A DNA stretch of 64,000 nucleotides from Heliopora coerulea (lineage: Eukaryota > Cnidaria > Anthozoa > Scleralcyonacea > Helioporidae): the NCBI GenBank assembly GCA_030142905.1, contig JASJOG010000029.1, positions 844,501 through 908,500 of the forward strand, written 5' to 3'. Shown here in pieces: positions 24,249-35,700 of this stretch; position 1 is the stretch's first letter, and each line of letters starts with the position of its first letter. The notes beneath the pieces are model-generated. The model had not been told where the DNA came from. It searched no databases and worked only from the letters and a program-made list of their open reading frames with translations. The position numbers and the translations under genes were made by a program.

Positions 24249-24523
24249 ACTTAGAAACTTGTTTTTGTTTCTTTTACATTATTATCTTATGTTATCTTTT
24301 TTATTTCTCCTTGTCCCAATTTCTTTTTCTTTTCCTTTCTTTTATCCTCATTACTTTTCCTTACTTCATTTTTCTCTTTTCTTCTCTTTTTTCTTTTCTA
24401 TTGTCTTTCCCTTCCTTCTTATTTCTTTTCTTTGATTTTGTTGCCTTTTCTTCCTTTTTTCCTGTTTCTTTTTTATTCTTTCCTTTCCTTTTCTTTCCTT
24501 TTCTTTTTTTTCCTTTCCATTTA
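24249..24523. repeat. Polypyrimidine (CT-rich) tract
   Basis: About 275 bases of almost pure C/T on the + strand in TTTCC/TTCTT units, producing a Phe/Leu/Ser-only reading frame that is not a gene. Such mirror-like tracts can form triplex DNA. Confidence 0.85.
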
Positions 24524-24787
24524 AGTTCAATTTAGCTTGCGATATTTCGTTTTAACGTCATGCCAAAGGAACCTTTCTTTAACCTACTTTCTCTACTCTT
24601 TAGATTACTACAAAAAGAAGACAAACGGAAGAGGTTCATATTTACTGATTTGCTAAAAGCCGTTAGAAATAAGATAATTCTAAATTGATCACTTTATCCT
24701 GCGTAAAGTATAGATCTAGAAACAATCATTCCATGACCAGGGCTGGTTTTTTACCATTTTTCAACTAAGTTTCATTGAGGTGCTTAA

Positions 24788-25181
24788 GAGTGGCGTAGCC
24801 AGGGTCCGACCTTAGAGGGGTGGGGTGCGGTTCTTACTGAAATATATTGGACCCCCGGAAAATTATTTTTGCGATAGAATCTTTGAATTACTTAAATGTG
24901 TGGTATACGATCCACTCGTTTTCTACAATATTTAAAGGAGAATGAACTGAAAAATTATCACATAAATTAAAAACTTTGCCACGTCGTCCAATTTTGGTAA
25001 TAAGTTAACCAGGTTGATAAGTTTAAAATTGAACAGCTAATTAACTTACCTAATAATGCTACCTGAGCATAACCCTTCCCCCCATAAGTTTATCTACGAA
25101 TTTTACATTTTCTGCAAGATGGCCTTCGAAACGATTGAGGGGATAACCACCCCCTCTAGCCTCCCTTTGGCTAAGCCACTG
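24788..25181. mobile_element. hAT-type MITE with 8-bp target duplication
   Basis: The 394-bp element has TIRs GAGTGGCGTAGCC and, at the other end, GGCTAAGCCACTG. It is flanked on both sides by GTGCTTAA (24780-24787 and 25182-25189), a perfect 8-bp target-site duplication as made by hAT transposases. The CAGTGGCGTAGCC-type terminus is common in animal hAT MITEs. There is no coding capacity. Confidence 0.8.
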
Positions 25182-25394
25182 GTGCTTAACCCTCCTTCCC
25201 TTTTCATTTCGTTCAATTGAACTCAAAAAACAGCCCAGATTTAGCATACCGTAAAGTTTCCAAAGTGACGAAGGTCGTTACTTTCGATTTAGCAACCTTC
25301 TCTATCGTTACTTCCGGGGGATTGTTACTTTCAGGGGTTCGTCACTAAAGGATAGCATAAATGCGTGTTTGAAGTAAATCATGACCAATATTCA

Positions 25395-25680
25395 GTGGCG
25401 TAGTTAACCCATATTATTTGTGGGGTGTCCAGCTTAATTTGCCTGAATATTGTATCCTTTCAAAAATTGCCCGAATTTAATCAGACGCTCTTTCAGGCCT
25501 CGAAGCCCCAATACACGCAAATGAGGTATAAATTAGTACCTAAAAGGGATTTTCACCAACTTTACGGAAAAAATTTTGCCCGAATTAACATCTAGTTTTT
25601 TGTCCAAATTTTCCGTTTTTAACAATATTTGAGGGTGAGGTTGTCACATTCACCCACCCCTAAATTTCGCCGATGCAATT
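25395..25680 (-). repeat. Interspersed repeat, also present at 49785-50035
   Basis: Begins CAGTGGCGTAGTTAACCC and contains GGTGTCCAGCTTAATTTGCC and CCCGAATT words. The reverse complement of this pattern recurs at 49785-50035 (GGCAAATTAAGCTGGACACC, then GGGTTAACTACGTCCCTG). The start resembles a hAT terminus; the far end is not resolved. Confidence 0.6.
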
Positions 25681-26391
25681 ATTATCAGACTGTTAGTTAT
25701 TTTTGTAAAATAATTTTCAAAAATTGTTCCGTCAGTATTGCCCCGACTGCATGTCCACTTGTATAAACCGTACTTAAACTGAACTGTCTGCAGTAGGAGT
25801 TAGAAGTTCCAATTTCCTCCCCAATTCTTTCCCAAATCTTTAAGCCCTTCTTTTGTTATCTATAAACTTGGAAATTAGATTAAGCTTATATAAGTTTGCC
25901 GTAAGAATACGAAAGTCGTGGGAGTTTTACAGGTTTTGTGCAGGTTTTGGAATTATTTATGGTATCCATGGTGACATGTATAATTAACTTGAATAACTTA
26001 TTAATAATTGATAAGTTTGAAACAGGCAGATGTAATGAATTTATTTCTCATCATGATGACAAACAAAAATTTGACCCTTGTTTGAAATCGTTACTTTCGG
26101 GATTTATTGACAAGCTCTAAATTTTTTCGTTACTTTCGGGTTGTAGTAATTTTGGGAACTTTATGGTATTTAAAGGAATCTAAACATTTCAAATATACTT
26201 TTGTACATTATAATGCAAAAACAAGGTAAAGTGTTAAAGAAGCACAAAACACATTCGTACCTATTTATTTCCGCCAATAATGGCACATATGGGATTGTTA
26301 TGGACATATTTTAAATAATCTAAGCATTATTCGATATGATTAAAATTGTTAGCTTTCTCAAAATAATATCACGACTAGCAGTTGAAGCTAA
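25681..26391. other. Intergenic, nothing recognised
   Basis: AT-rich sequence without a supported gene or repeat structure. Confidence 0.4.
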
Positions 26392-26634
26392 AATCCCATT
26401 TACATTGTTAGTAACATTTTGGGCACGGCACGGCTAAAATTTTAGCACGGGTATCCTCTAATTTTGGGTACGGCACGAGTGATTTTCACAGTGTAAACGG
26501 TGCAGACTTTGAAAATTTAGCTGTGCCTCTTTAGCACCTCTATATACTGTATGTAGGTCTTGGCAAGGCTAATTAGCCGTGCCGTGCCCAAAGTTTTCGT
26601 GCCTTACCGAAAATGTTACAGTGTAAACGGGGTC
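26392..26634. mobile_element. Harbinger-type MITE with TAA target duplication
   Basis: The 243-bp element has imperfect inverted ends (CCCATTTACA...AACATTTT on the left, reverse complement of GACCCCGTTTACA...AACATTTT on the right) and subterminal GGGCACGGCACGGCTAA inverted repeats. TAA flanks both sides (26389-26391 and 26635-26637), the 3-bp target duplication expected for PIF/Harbinger. It is non-coding. Confidence 0.75.
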
Positions 26635-27235
26635 TAAGTTAATCTATTTCACCCTTCGTTATTGTTGTTGACTTCAAGCTGCCTAAATTCAGTTTAATTA
26701 CTTTGTTAGATTGTTGACAAGGCAATGCGAGAGCTACAGGAGACTCGTTTATGACCATCGAGATTCAATTTAAGAGGTACAACTCAGGAATGCTGTTTCT
26801 CTGGGAATTTTTGCTTGAAAATTTCTCTAGATATTTTACACATCTACTAATGATATCTTTAGAATTTAATTTATAAACGACGTTGTAATCCGTCTTTCCC
26901 CAATTAGCTGAATATAGTATATACATTTTCAATTGAATAAAGTTTTCAATCTTATTACCGTAAGACCTTTATGTAATTTTAATCTGTTTAGTGTCGATGT
27001 AATATGTATTTGAGCATATTACAGTAATTGTTGTGTATTTAGAATGAAAAGTCTTTATTTAACGTTCAAGTGAATTGTTTACAATGTGGTTGTCGTCGCT
27101 CCCTTGTTCCCCCGCTCACTCTTCGAGGGGCTGGTTCGCGCCCTTCGGACAACTGCAGTTCATTGGTTAACATAACTCAACAATAATATAATGAAAACAC
27201 TACAGTAATTACTTGACATATTTATGTTCATTATT
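26635..27235. other. Intergenic, nothing recognised
   Basis: AT-rich sequence with a short GC-richer stretch at 27090-27160. No gene is supported. Confidence 0.4.
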
Positions 27236-27955
27236 CTAGTTAGAGCAATGAACTCGATTTCCATATCTGGAATGCTAATTGGCCGATGAAAAGTGAAGGC
27301 AAGATGGCCGCCCATGGAGGCCAATTTTGGACGTCAGTTTCAGTCCCCTTCGCGGGCTTGTACGTCAGTTTCAGTCTCCCACGCGACTTTTTATTTTTTC
27401 TGAAAATTTTCCTTACTAGAAATATGCACAAAACATGTCTTCAAAAGATAGAAATGAGTTTGAGAATTTCAGATATGTTTCGACAAAGTCAAACCGAGTT
27501 ACAGGTTATATATTTTTACGAAAATAAATTACCAAACTGACGAGAAACCTGATAATACGGTCCCGAAAAATTACTCGAGGAAATTATTTAGTGCACGTCC
27601 TTTTGTTACCGTCAGTTTACCATCTTTAGAAAATTTAGGACAGTTCTTAGGCCACACGGCAATAACGAAGCCTCTTAAACACTTTTAAACACTCGAATAT
27701 GTAAAACTGGTTCAGTAATATTTCGTCTGTGCACTCTTTCCATGGTTATGAATGTTTTCGAAGTTGAACCAAACAAAAACTGAAAATTAAAGTCGTGTAA
27801 AGGACTGGAACTGACGTACAAGACCGCGAAGAGGACTGAAACTGACGTCCAAAATTTCCCTCCATGCGCGGCCGTCTTGGCTTCACTTTTTGCCCGTGCA
27901 AATGACTCCGAGTCAGCATTCCAGATATGGAAACTGAGTTCACTGAGTTAGACAA
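27236..27955. mobile_element. Long-TIR non-autonomous DNA element, best copy
   Basis: The arms 27236-27388 and 27793-27955 are reverse complements over about 150 bp with scattered mismatches. They share TTTCCATATCTGGAATGCT, AAGTGAAG, GGCCGC, CATGGAGG, TTTTGGACGTCAGTTTCAGT and CTTGTACGTCAGTT. The 400-bp middle has no protein-like frame. Related copies lie at 18226-19620 and 39508-40090, so this is a family. The superfamily is unknown and no clear target duplication was found. Confidence 0.7.
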
Positions 27956-29510
27956 CTAAAAAATTGTGATAGGACAGGGAGCAGGAACAAGTTAAGATTG
28001 AACTTGAGAATTTAGCTTAACAGAAAAAACATTGATGATATCTACTTGTATCATTATTTTTAGCTATTTTTTCCAAAAATTTCGGTAATCTTTATTTGCA
28101 AGGATACTCAAAATGAATAATATTCTAAGGCTGTAGGAATTCTTTTGATGCAATGGGTGTCATTCGCCAATGTCATGGCAACATTGTCCAATAAAAAAAT
28201 AGCTTGCGCCGTCTTGTGGTGCGCCGCAGGCTAATTCAAGATCGGGGAAAGAAAACTGGTCTTATGGTGGATAAGAAATAGATTTTTTCGGATTAAGTTG
28301 CGCAAAAATATCTTTACAACTCTTTTTTTCTCAAACTGTAACTCTACGTATGACGTTATGTTATTTTCTTCTAAAATATCCTGCTCGCTCACAACGCGCA
28401 GAAAGATTCTAGGGTAGCGAAATTTTGCAGCGTCTAGGTATGTGTATGGGTATTTGGCATATACCTTGCACGTGCACAGTGTTTTCGGAGCAATCGGATT
28501 GGTTCCTTCATCTTGGAATATCTAAAAAGCACTTACGAAATAGATAATCCACGTACTTCGAAAACAGTTTGTCGAAAATGTAATACAGCTGGGGACTTGA
28601 CCAAACCATTACTATGTTGATTTTAGTTAAATCTGAATCTTCCGTCGTTAAATCTCAAAAAAGTTGCTCTACGAATTTTAGGTAATGCACAGATGCCTCA
28701 TTTTATGAACTTCAGAAATGAATAAAACAGTAAAGCATTTGTATATTTAAATTAATAAATACAGGTACAACCAAGCTCAAAATTTTATAGAGAGTTTGCA
28801 AACGTTCCTTCATACCTAGTTAATTCGGTATTTCATCGAAACTCGTGGCTATGCTTTCTAACCCTCATCGAAACTCATATTTTCTTTGCATTATATCAGC
28901 GAATGCAGTGAGCAAAATTTTACAAACTCGACTTGCATAACTTTGCTTGCTGCATTTGCCTATATAATGCCGAGTGAAAACAATAGGTTTTGATACCGGT
29001 TAGTAATTATACACAGTAAATGAGGATGGCCAGATCGTCAGTATAATAACTACGAAACAAAATTGGAAGCTTGGTGCATGGGAAGACCGTTGTTTGAAAG
29101 AGGAATGAGCTGAGCAACAAATGTAAAATAGAGGTTGGATTGCAGACTTAATTTTGATCCAGGGACAGATAGAGGTAGGTGTAATCACGTTTTGTATATG
29201 GGGGCTTCTGGGATGCTGTTTTAACAGGGTCGTGGCTACAAAGGTATAGCTGAAACGGAAAATTACGATTAGGATCAGGGTTACGATAGGTTATGATTAG
29301 TGTAAGGTTTGGGGTTAGAATTAGGGTTAGTTTTAGCCCAAGTCCTAGCCCTAGTCCTAGTCCTCGCTATAGCCCGAGTAGTCGTAGCCCTGACGCCAGC
29401 CATGATTCCGATCTTAATCCTAATCCGCCTTCTTACGCATGCTTTCTAGCCACGACTGTTTCTCTACAGGGTTCTCAAACTATAGAATGTAACCTTCAAG
29501 GTTGAATTAA
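27956..29510. other. Intergenic or 5' region of the ADAR1-like gene
   Basis: No exon recognised. At 29279-29420 there are degenerate telomere-like words (TTAGGGTTAG followed by inverted CCTAGCCCTAG), which give a repetitive Ser-Pro frame but no gene. Confidence 0.4.
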
Positions 29511-29549
29511 TCTATTGTCGATGATTATGCCTACATACCCCTCCAAACA

Positions 29550-29763
29550 ATGGAAAAGAACGCTCGAGAGTCGGTAAAAGAACACTGCGATTTAATTCGT
29601 CACAGAGTGAGTTATGTTACGACGAGAAGTGCAGGAAGTTCAGCTCATGCACCACACTTTAGATCTTACGTAACGATCGAACGTTCCTTCCCCGAAGGAA
29701 AGGGGTGTCGTATAAAATTAGCTGAAGAAGACGCCGCAAGGTTAGCCATGACAGTGTTGAAAT
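29550..29763 (+). CDS. ADAR: ADAR1-like exon: dsRBD1
   Basis: Contains RHRVSYVTTRSAGSSAHAPH and then RSYVTIERSFPEGKGCRIKL and AEEDAARLAMTVLK, the alpha-beta-beta-beta-alpha pattern of a dsRBD. The donor GTAAGT leaves phase 1. The frame is open back to 29511 with no AG at a suitable place except at 29565, so this may be the first coding exon starting at Met 29550, or an internal exon beginning about 29566. The usual KKxAK of helix 2 reads IKLAE, so RNA contact is probably weakened. Confidence 0.75.
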
Positions 29764-32700
29764 GTAAGTAGTGAAGGTTTAGTATTCCTTTGTTGTTGTT
29801 ATTAGTGATTTACAATCTTTCTTAAACAATTTATCCTCACATCAGTAGTAGGGTGAGGCGGTTAATCCAGTTAACTGAAAAGAATCGATTATTTTTGCAG
29901 ATTGGTTTCACGAGTCTTGTTAATATCAAATAACCGACTAACCGAAATAACCGAAAAACCGAAAAACCGATTCAAAATTTAAAGACAAACAAGCGTGCTA
30001 CATGTGATTGACACCAAGCTATAAGCAAACTACAAAAATGACTGATGATTAAGCGATTGCACGCATTTGGATAGCTCAATGCGAGAATAGCGCTGCGATT
30101 GTTCGAAGCGAAGACGTGTGTGCAGACAAGAAGGTTTTTAAAGTGTGTGACTCATCGCTTAACAAGTCTACCACGAAATATCCTGTTATTGACTGCGTTG
30201 AAGATCCGTTGAAGTGGTGGCAGCTACACGAACTTGAACTTCCGCTTTTAAGCCAACTCGCCAAGAGATACTTGAGCATTCAGGCTTCAAAGTTCTCCAT
30301 CAAATAGCAAGGCAGGGCTTGTCAGCACTCCCGCACGAGCCCAATTGAAACCTGAAAAGGTTGACATGCTCGTCTTCTTAGTAGAAAACTTATAAACAAT
30401 CATTCATACTGTACATAACTAGTAAAGAAACTACTTTTATATAAATATAATTATCATAACACACAAGACTCATGGTTTATTTTGGTCACAATAATTTAAT
30501 TGATCAAGACTCGGTTATGTCGGTTATTTCGTGACGGTTTTCGGTTTCGGTTTTTTTACAAAACCGCCTCACCCTAATAAGTAGTAAACATTTGGCAGGG
30601 AATTTTCGTTCTATTTCAGTGGTTCTTGTATTATGCATTGCTGGAACTGTATGCATCTACCTTAGTAAATCTTCCTTTGTTTACAAATTATTGTAACCAA
30701 TATTATGGAAGTTCAGTCTACCGTCTCTGGTTATGGCAAACGACAGTTTGCTTAAGCGGCCAATTTACATCATTCATAAACTCTCACAATGAGGCAGATT
30801 CAAATTGCTACTGACCAATATCATTATTAACCCTTTGCCTGTCCCGTGCATCACGTATGACACACGCTGAGTTGATTTTGCACGCTTGTGCATCACATGT
30901 GATTCATGCTACATGCTAATTTCAACACAGTCTGTTTCGCTTGAACGTCTGTTTTACAACGAATCTCAGCACTGATCGTGTGAAACAGGCCCTGATTTTA
31001 TGCATGTGCAATTCAAATGTGATACACTACTCCAGGGGTTCTCAACCAGGATGCTGCAGCACCCTAGGGTGCCGCTCGAAAAGCTAGGGGTGCCACAATA
31101 CTGTAGGGTGACTGAGGGGTGCCGTGGTACGTTGCAATGAGTGAGACAACCAGGCAACACCAGTATGTTGACTTTAAATCCTTGATTCCCAATCTGAAGA
31201 TGATTCTTCCTCATAGAGATCAAAGTCAACATCCACTTCACTATCCACAGCTTCTGATGAAGATGATGAATTATCATTGTTGCTTTCTCAATTCATTGTT
31301 GCAGTGGAAATTCTATTACCATAAAATCTGGAAGTGTCCATTTTACTTACTATATTTACACCTAAACTCTGTCAATAACATGAGATAACAGTAAACTGAA
31401 GCTGTTCCTGTTCAAATTTAGCCTTATGTCCTGTGTATCATATGTGATACACAGAGCATGCTGTTTAAAAACTTTACAAAAACTGCTCTGTGCATCACAT
31501 GTGATGCACAACATCCCAACAAGCATACCCAGCCCAACAAGCAATTCTTGATATTACAGACAGTGACAAAGCAGTAAGCAGAGCAACTGGTCATGCTATG
31601 CTAGTTTTTTAAGATTATCATGCATATGTAGCAACAGGGTCATACTATGCAAGTATAAAATTATGTATAATATTTAGATATTGAGCAAAACATATCTATT
31701 ATTTAACATTATTTTGCTGCAATTTCTAGTCATGCTTAGCATAAACACCAGCTTGTCCACTAATTGTTGCATTTTTATATACATGCAGTAACCATTGCAT
31801 TGGTGGGTGTATAAAGCTTGACACGTGAATACCATCAATCATTGTAAAGTTGCTTAGCATGACCTGTTGCTATATTTAGGCAATGTTAAATTTACATAGC
31901 ATTACTGGTGGCTATGCTTAGCTTCACCAGCAATTGCAGGTGCCATAACAACCAATGTGGATAGGAGAAACAATTATCTTTGTGTGGGAGTTTTATTGAT
32001 TTATAAAAAGTACTTGATATAGTTGTTCTTTTATGGCTGTCAAGGAATTATGAAATAATTGTATTTTACCCTAATATAGATGCAAATAACTCAATTCATT
32101 TCATACAGATCCAATACAAGATGAAATTACTAATGGTGTGCTAGAAAGTTTTATTCCCCAGCCTTTTGCATTTTTATTGTGTATAAATGATCTATACAAA
32201 AATACTCAGATTTTGACCTGAATTCCTGTAGGAATCATTGTACACAAATTCATTTAATTATGTGAATAAAAATTCTATGGTAATTCTTATTAAAATTTAA
32301 TGAGCATTGGCCTTGTAATAAAAAGGAATTTCTTTAAAAAGGGCACATTTCATGCTTATAAAAGGCACTTTTTGTAGTTTCAAAATGGTTGGGGGGGGGG
32401 GCACATGCCCCAAATTCCCTCCTGGCTCCTACACCAACATTTGTGGAGCTCAAGACTAACAGTGGCTAACTAGCCAAAGTCTAGTAATAATTCATTTTTG
32501 GCTAGTAGATTTCAGATTTCACTAGCCATTTTGGCAAATGGAAATTGTGACATGCTGCTGCACTGGCATACACCAGAAGAAACCAAATGAGGATTTAATA
32601 TTTTCCTGATTGATGAATCACAAAAGTAAATTGAGAGAACCCAACTACAATGCAGACTCAATATATGGATATCCTTTGATAATTAATAATTAGAGCTAAC

Positions 32701-35700
32701 TGAAAAGCAATGGAATTTGTTGAGGACCTGAAAAAGTCAAAAACAGTCTGATCAAACTGCATCTGAGGTTTTATTCTGATGCTCTTGCTATTTTATTGGG
32801 CCCCCAGTGCAGGTCTGGCTAGTGAAAATTTAGTTTGGTTCGTGAAATCAAACCTGTCACTAGCTATTGTGCTAGTAATCTGAAAAGTTAGTTGTGAGCA
32901 CTGATTTGGCTAACATCAAATAAATGAATTCTAATAAATTTTATTATATTCCAATATTATCAGAAAACGTCCCATAATTATTTCAATGTAATATCTGAAT
33001 ATTTTATAATGAAATTAAGATATGTTTCTTGAGAATATAAGGAATGTTCTTATGTTTAGTATCCAGGAATTGTAACTGACAAGAATCTTTCTTGGTAGTA
33101 TCACATAGTACAAAGTCATGCAGTTGGATTAATCATATACAGCGCCCTTTTCAATATTTGTTCGTCACTCAGACATTCAACCTTATTTACTGTATATTAT
33201 GATTCAATAATTTAATTCAGCAAAAGTGGGAACCCCTTTTGTATTTGTCTGACAAAAAATGTACAATAACTGTTTATTGATTGAAATATTACAAGTATAC
33301 CACTCACTTTGTTGCACTGTCAGGCCATATGCTTAGCCATTGGTGAAGCTAGTGATCAGGCTAGTGATGCTGAGCATGACTAAACATTTTCTGGAAAATA
33401 ATTTTATTTTTTTGTATTATATTTGCCATCAACACTCAAATAGCTTAATTTCTACTCAGGTGAATTTGAAGTGGCTGGGTTACAGTGCAAGAATCCCCTT
33501 GCCAATCACAGGGATATTGTAGGTCTTTAAGTTTTTACTTTATATCAAGCCCCTACATGTTCCTGTGGTAGTCTCCATTGATAGTCACATGAACAGTTGT
33601 TCTCATTCTACAGCATGACTAGTCATGCTCGTTATGGAAGTATGATTGGCTTAAAATTGTTTTGGTGTACGTGTATGTCTCATATGCCTGTTCTGATCTG
33701 GTCATGTACTGTAGTTTGTAGGGATTGGATGGGCCTAGGCAGAGTCGGAAGGGGATACTTCATAATTGAAACTGTTTAGTTGCGTAAACAGATTGTTGAT
33801 GTTATTAAAGGTGAATATAAAAATTATTTATGTTTACATTTCAAGTCCGACTGAAATTTCATTGTAAGCACATTGGCTCCTGTGAGAACTGATGAACTCA
33901 TATGCATAAACCTGCGCACCTAAAGACAGAAGTAAAAATCCCATCGAACCTCTGAACATCTACTGTATTTACAAAAATCACAGCTATGATGTACATCTTA
34001 ACTTCTTCCCCTCATACCTTGATATGATCTCCTTTAACCACGCCCATTTTGAATAAAAAAGGGCCGCAACGACCGACTTCTTGAGGCATGATGCTTGTCG
34101 CAAAGGTAAAACTTTGTATCCAGCATCCTTTATCTGTACTCACCCACTTGCTATTATGTCACAAAACATCATCTTGAGATGACCACAGTCAGAAACATAC
34201 CAGTTAGTTGATGGCATAGCGCTGCCATTGCTTAGCAACAGCAGATGCAAAAATGTTTATTTTAAACTATCATTGTCAGTTGCAAATAAGTGGAGGATAT
34301 TTTTGAATATTCGAGAGAATATCACAAGAACATATCCCCTTAAAAATATCAATCAATTTTGTAGTATCTACATTAAGCCCACATTATCAGGCCAAAGGAG
34401 GTTAAACAGGAGGATTTTACAGACCTTGAATGCAGTTTATGCAAAGTCAGTGGCAATGTTGACTCAGTGGTATCTAAAGTTTTTGGTACAAGTATGACTC
34501 AGTCAAACATATTTATGTAAAAGCTGGGTATTTCAATCATCAATAAAAGAATTTTCAAATATCTGTTTAGAAATTAAGGAAACCTGACAGGTTTCCTGTT
34601 TACATTACCAAACAGCCAATGGAACCCTAGAAATAACAGCCCCTCACAAGATATTTGCAAATAGGGCCTACAAAATTGATTTTTAATGGATTTTCTGGCT
34701 GCTTTAGTGTGATGGAAACACTAGAACCACCTAAAATTAAAGAATAAGTCATGAAAAACTAAGAAAATAATGTTCAGTCACCTTAACAGGTACAAGTTTC
34801 ATAATTATTCTTCATACTCTTACAAAAAGTTCTAGTACTGATTGTTATGCAGGTATTTAACATAAAATGATGTTAGTTTTGAGAGCATTTTCACATTCAA
34901 TAAATTATTATCTCTTTCGATGCATTGAACAAACAACTTCTTTGTGCTGTAAACAACAAAATTAATCCACTCAAGAATAGTTAAAAGTTTGATATCATCA
35001 GGAGTTATTTTCACGAAAAATGTTGTCCCTGCAACACCCTGTAATGGTCATATCTCTTTGTGTATGGGCACTTTACTTCAGTGCATCCAACAGCAGTTTT
35101 CTCACTGTCATATATAAATCAGGGCTACATCCAAGCCAGGACCAGTTAGGATTAATAAGAAGTCCAAAATGAACCACAGTCATGTTTCTATCTGGCTGAG
35201 TTTTGTACTGTGTTAAAGCAACTCCTTCATCATCAATTCCCCACTTATGTATAATTTGTAAAATGGATTTGAGTGCAATGTTATCTCTCCTGTTTATAAT
35301 TCTACCAAACAGTGATGACGCCAGTCACTTTTGTCGTTCTATATGCCAAGTGTTACTAGTGCGTAGTGACGTGGTTGCTTCTACAATAGCTACTGCTTCC
35401 CCTGGAGTAACACCAACTCTTTCATTAATTTGCTGTAATGTTTGTGATGAAATGCCAAGCACAACTTCTCTTGTAGGCAACTTTTCAAATAATGTGTTTC
35501 TACTCACATTTGAAACAGGTTGCAAAATAGGCACTTCTTGATGTTTAGAGGTGCAACTGGTTTCAAACATAGATGATGGCTCAAAGCTATTCCCACCGAA
35601 AGTTTCACACAGCAAAGAGCATTTCCCAGTTGCTTGTAAAGAACTATAATGTTGTTCAATTTCTTCATTATGCACTTTCTTGGCAAATGGTGGTGGGGTA

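Noticed and set aside
24242..24535. 97-codon Phe/Leu/Ser frame
   Set aside because: Artefact of the polypyrimidine tract.
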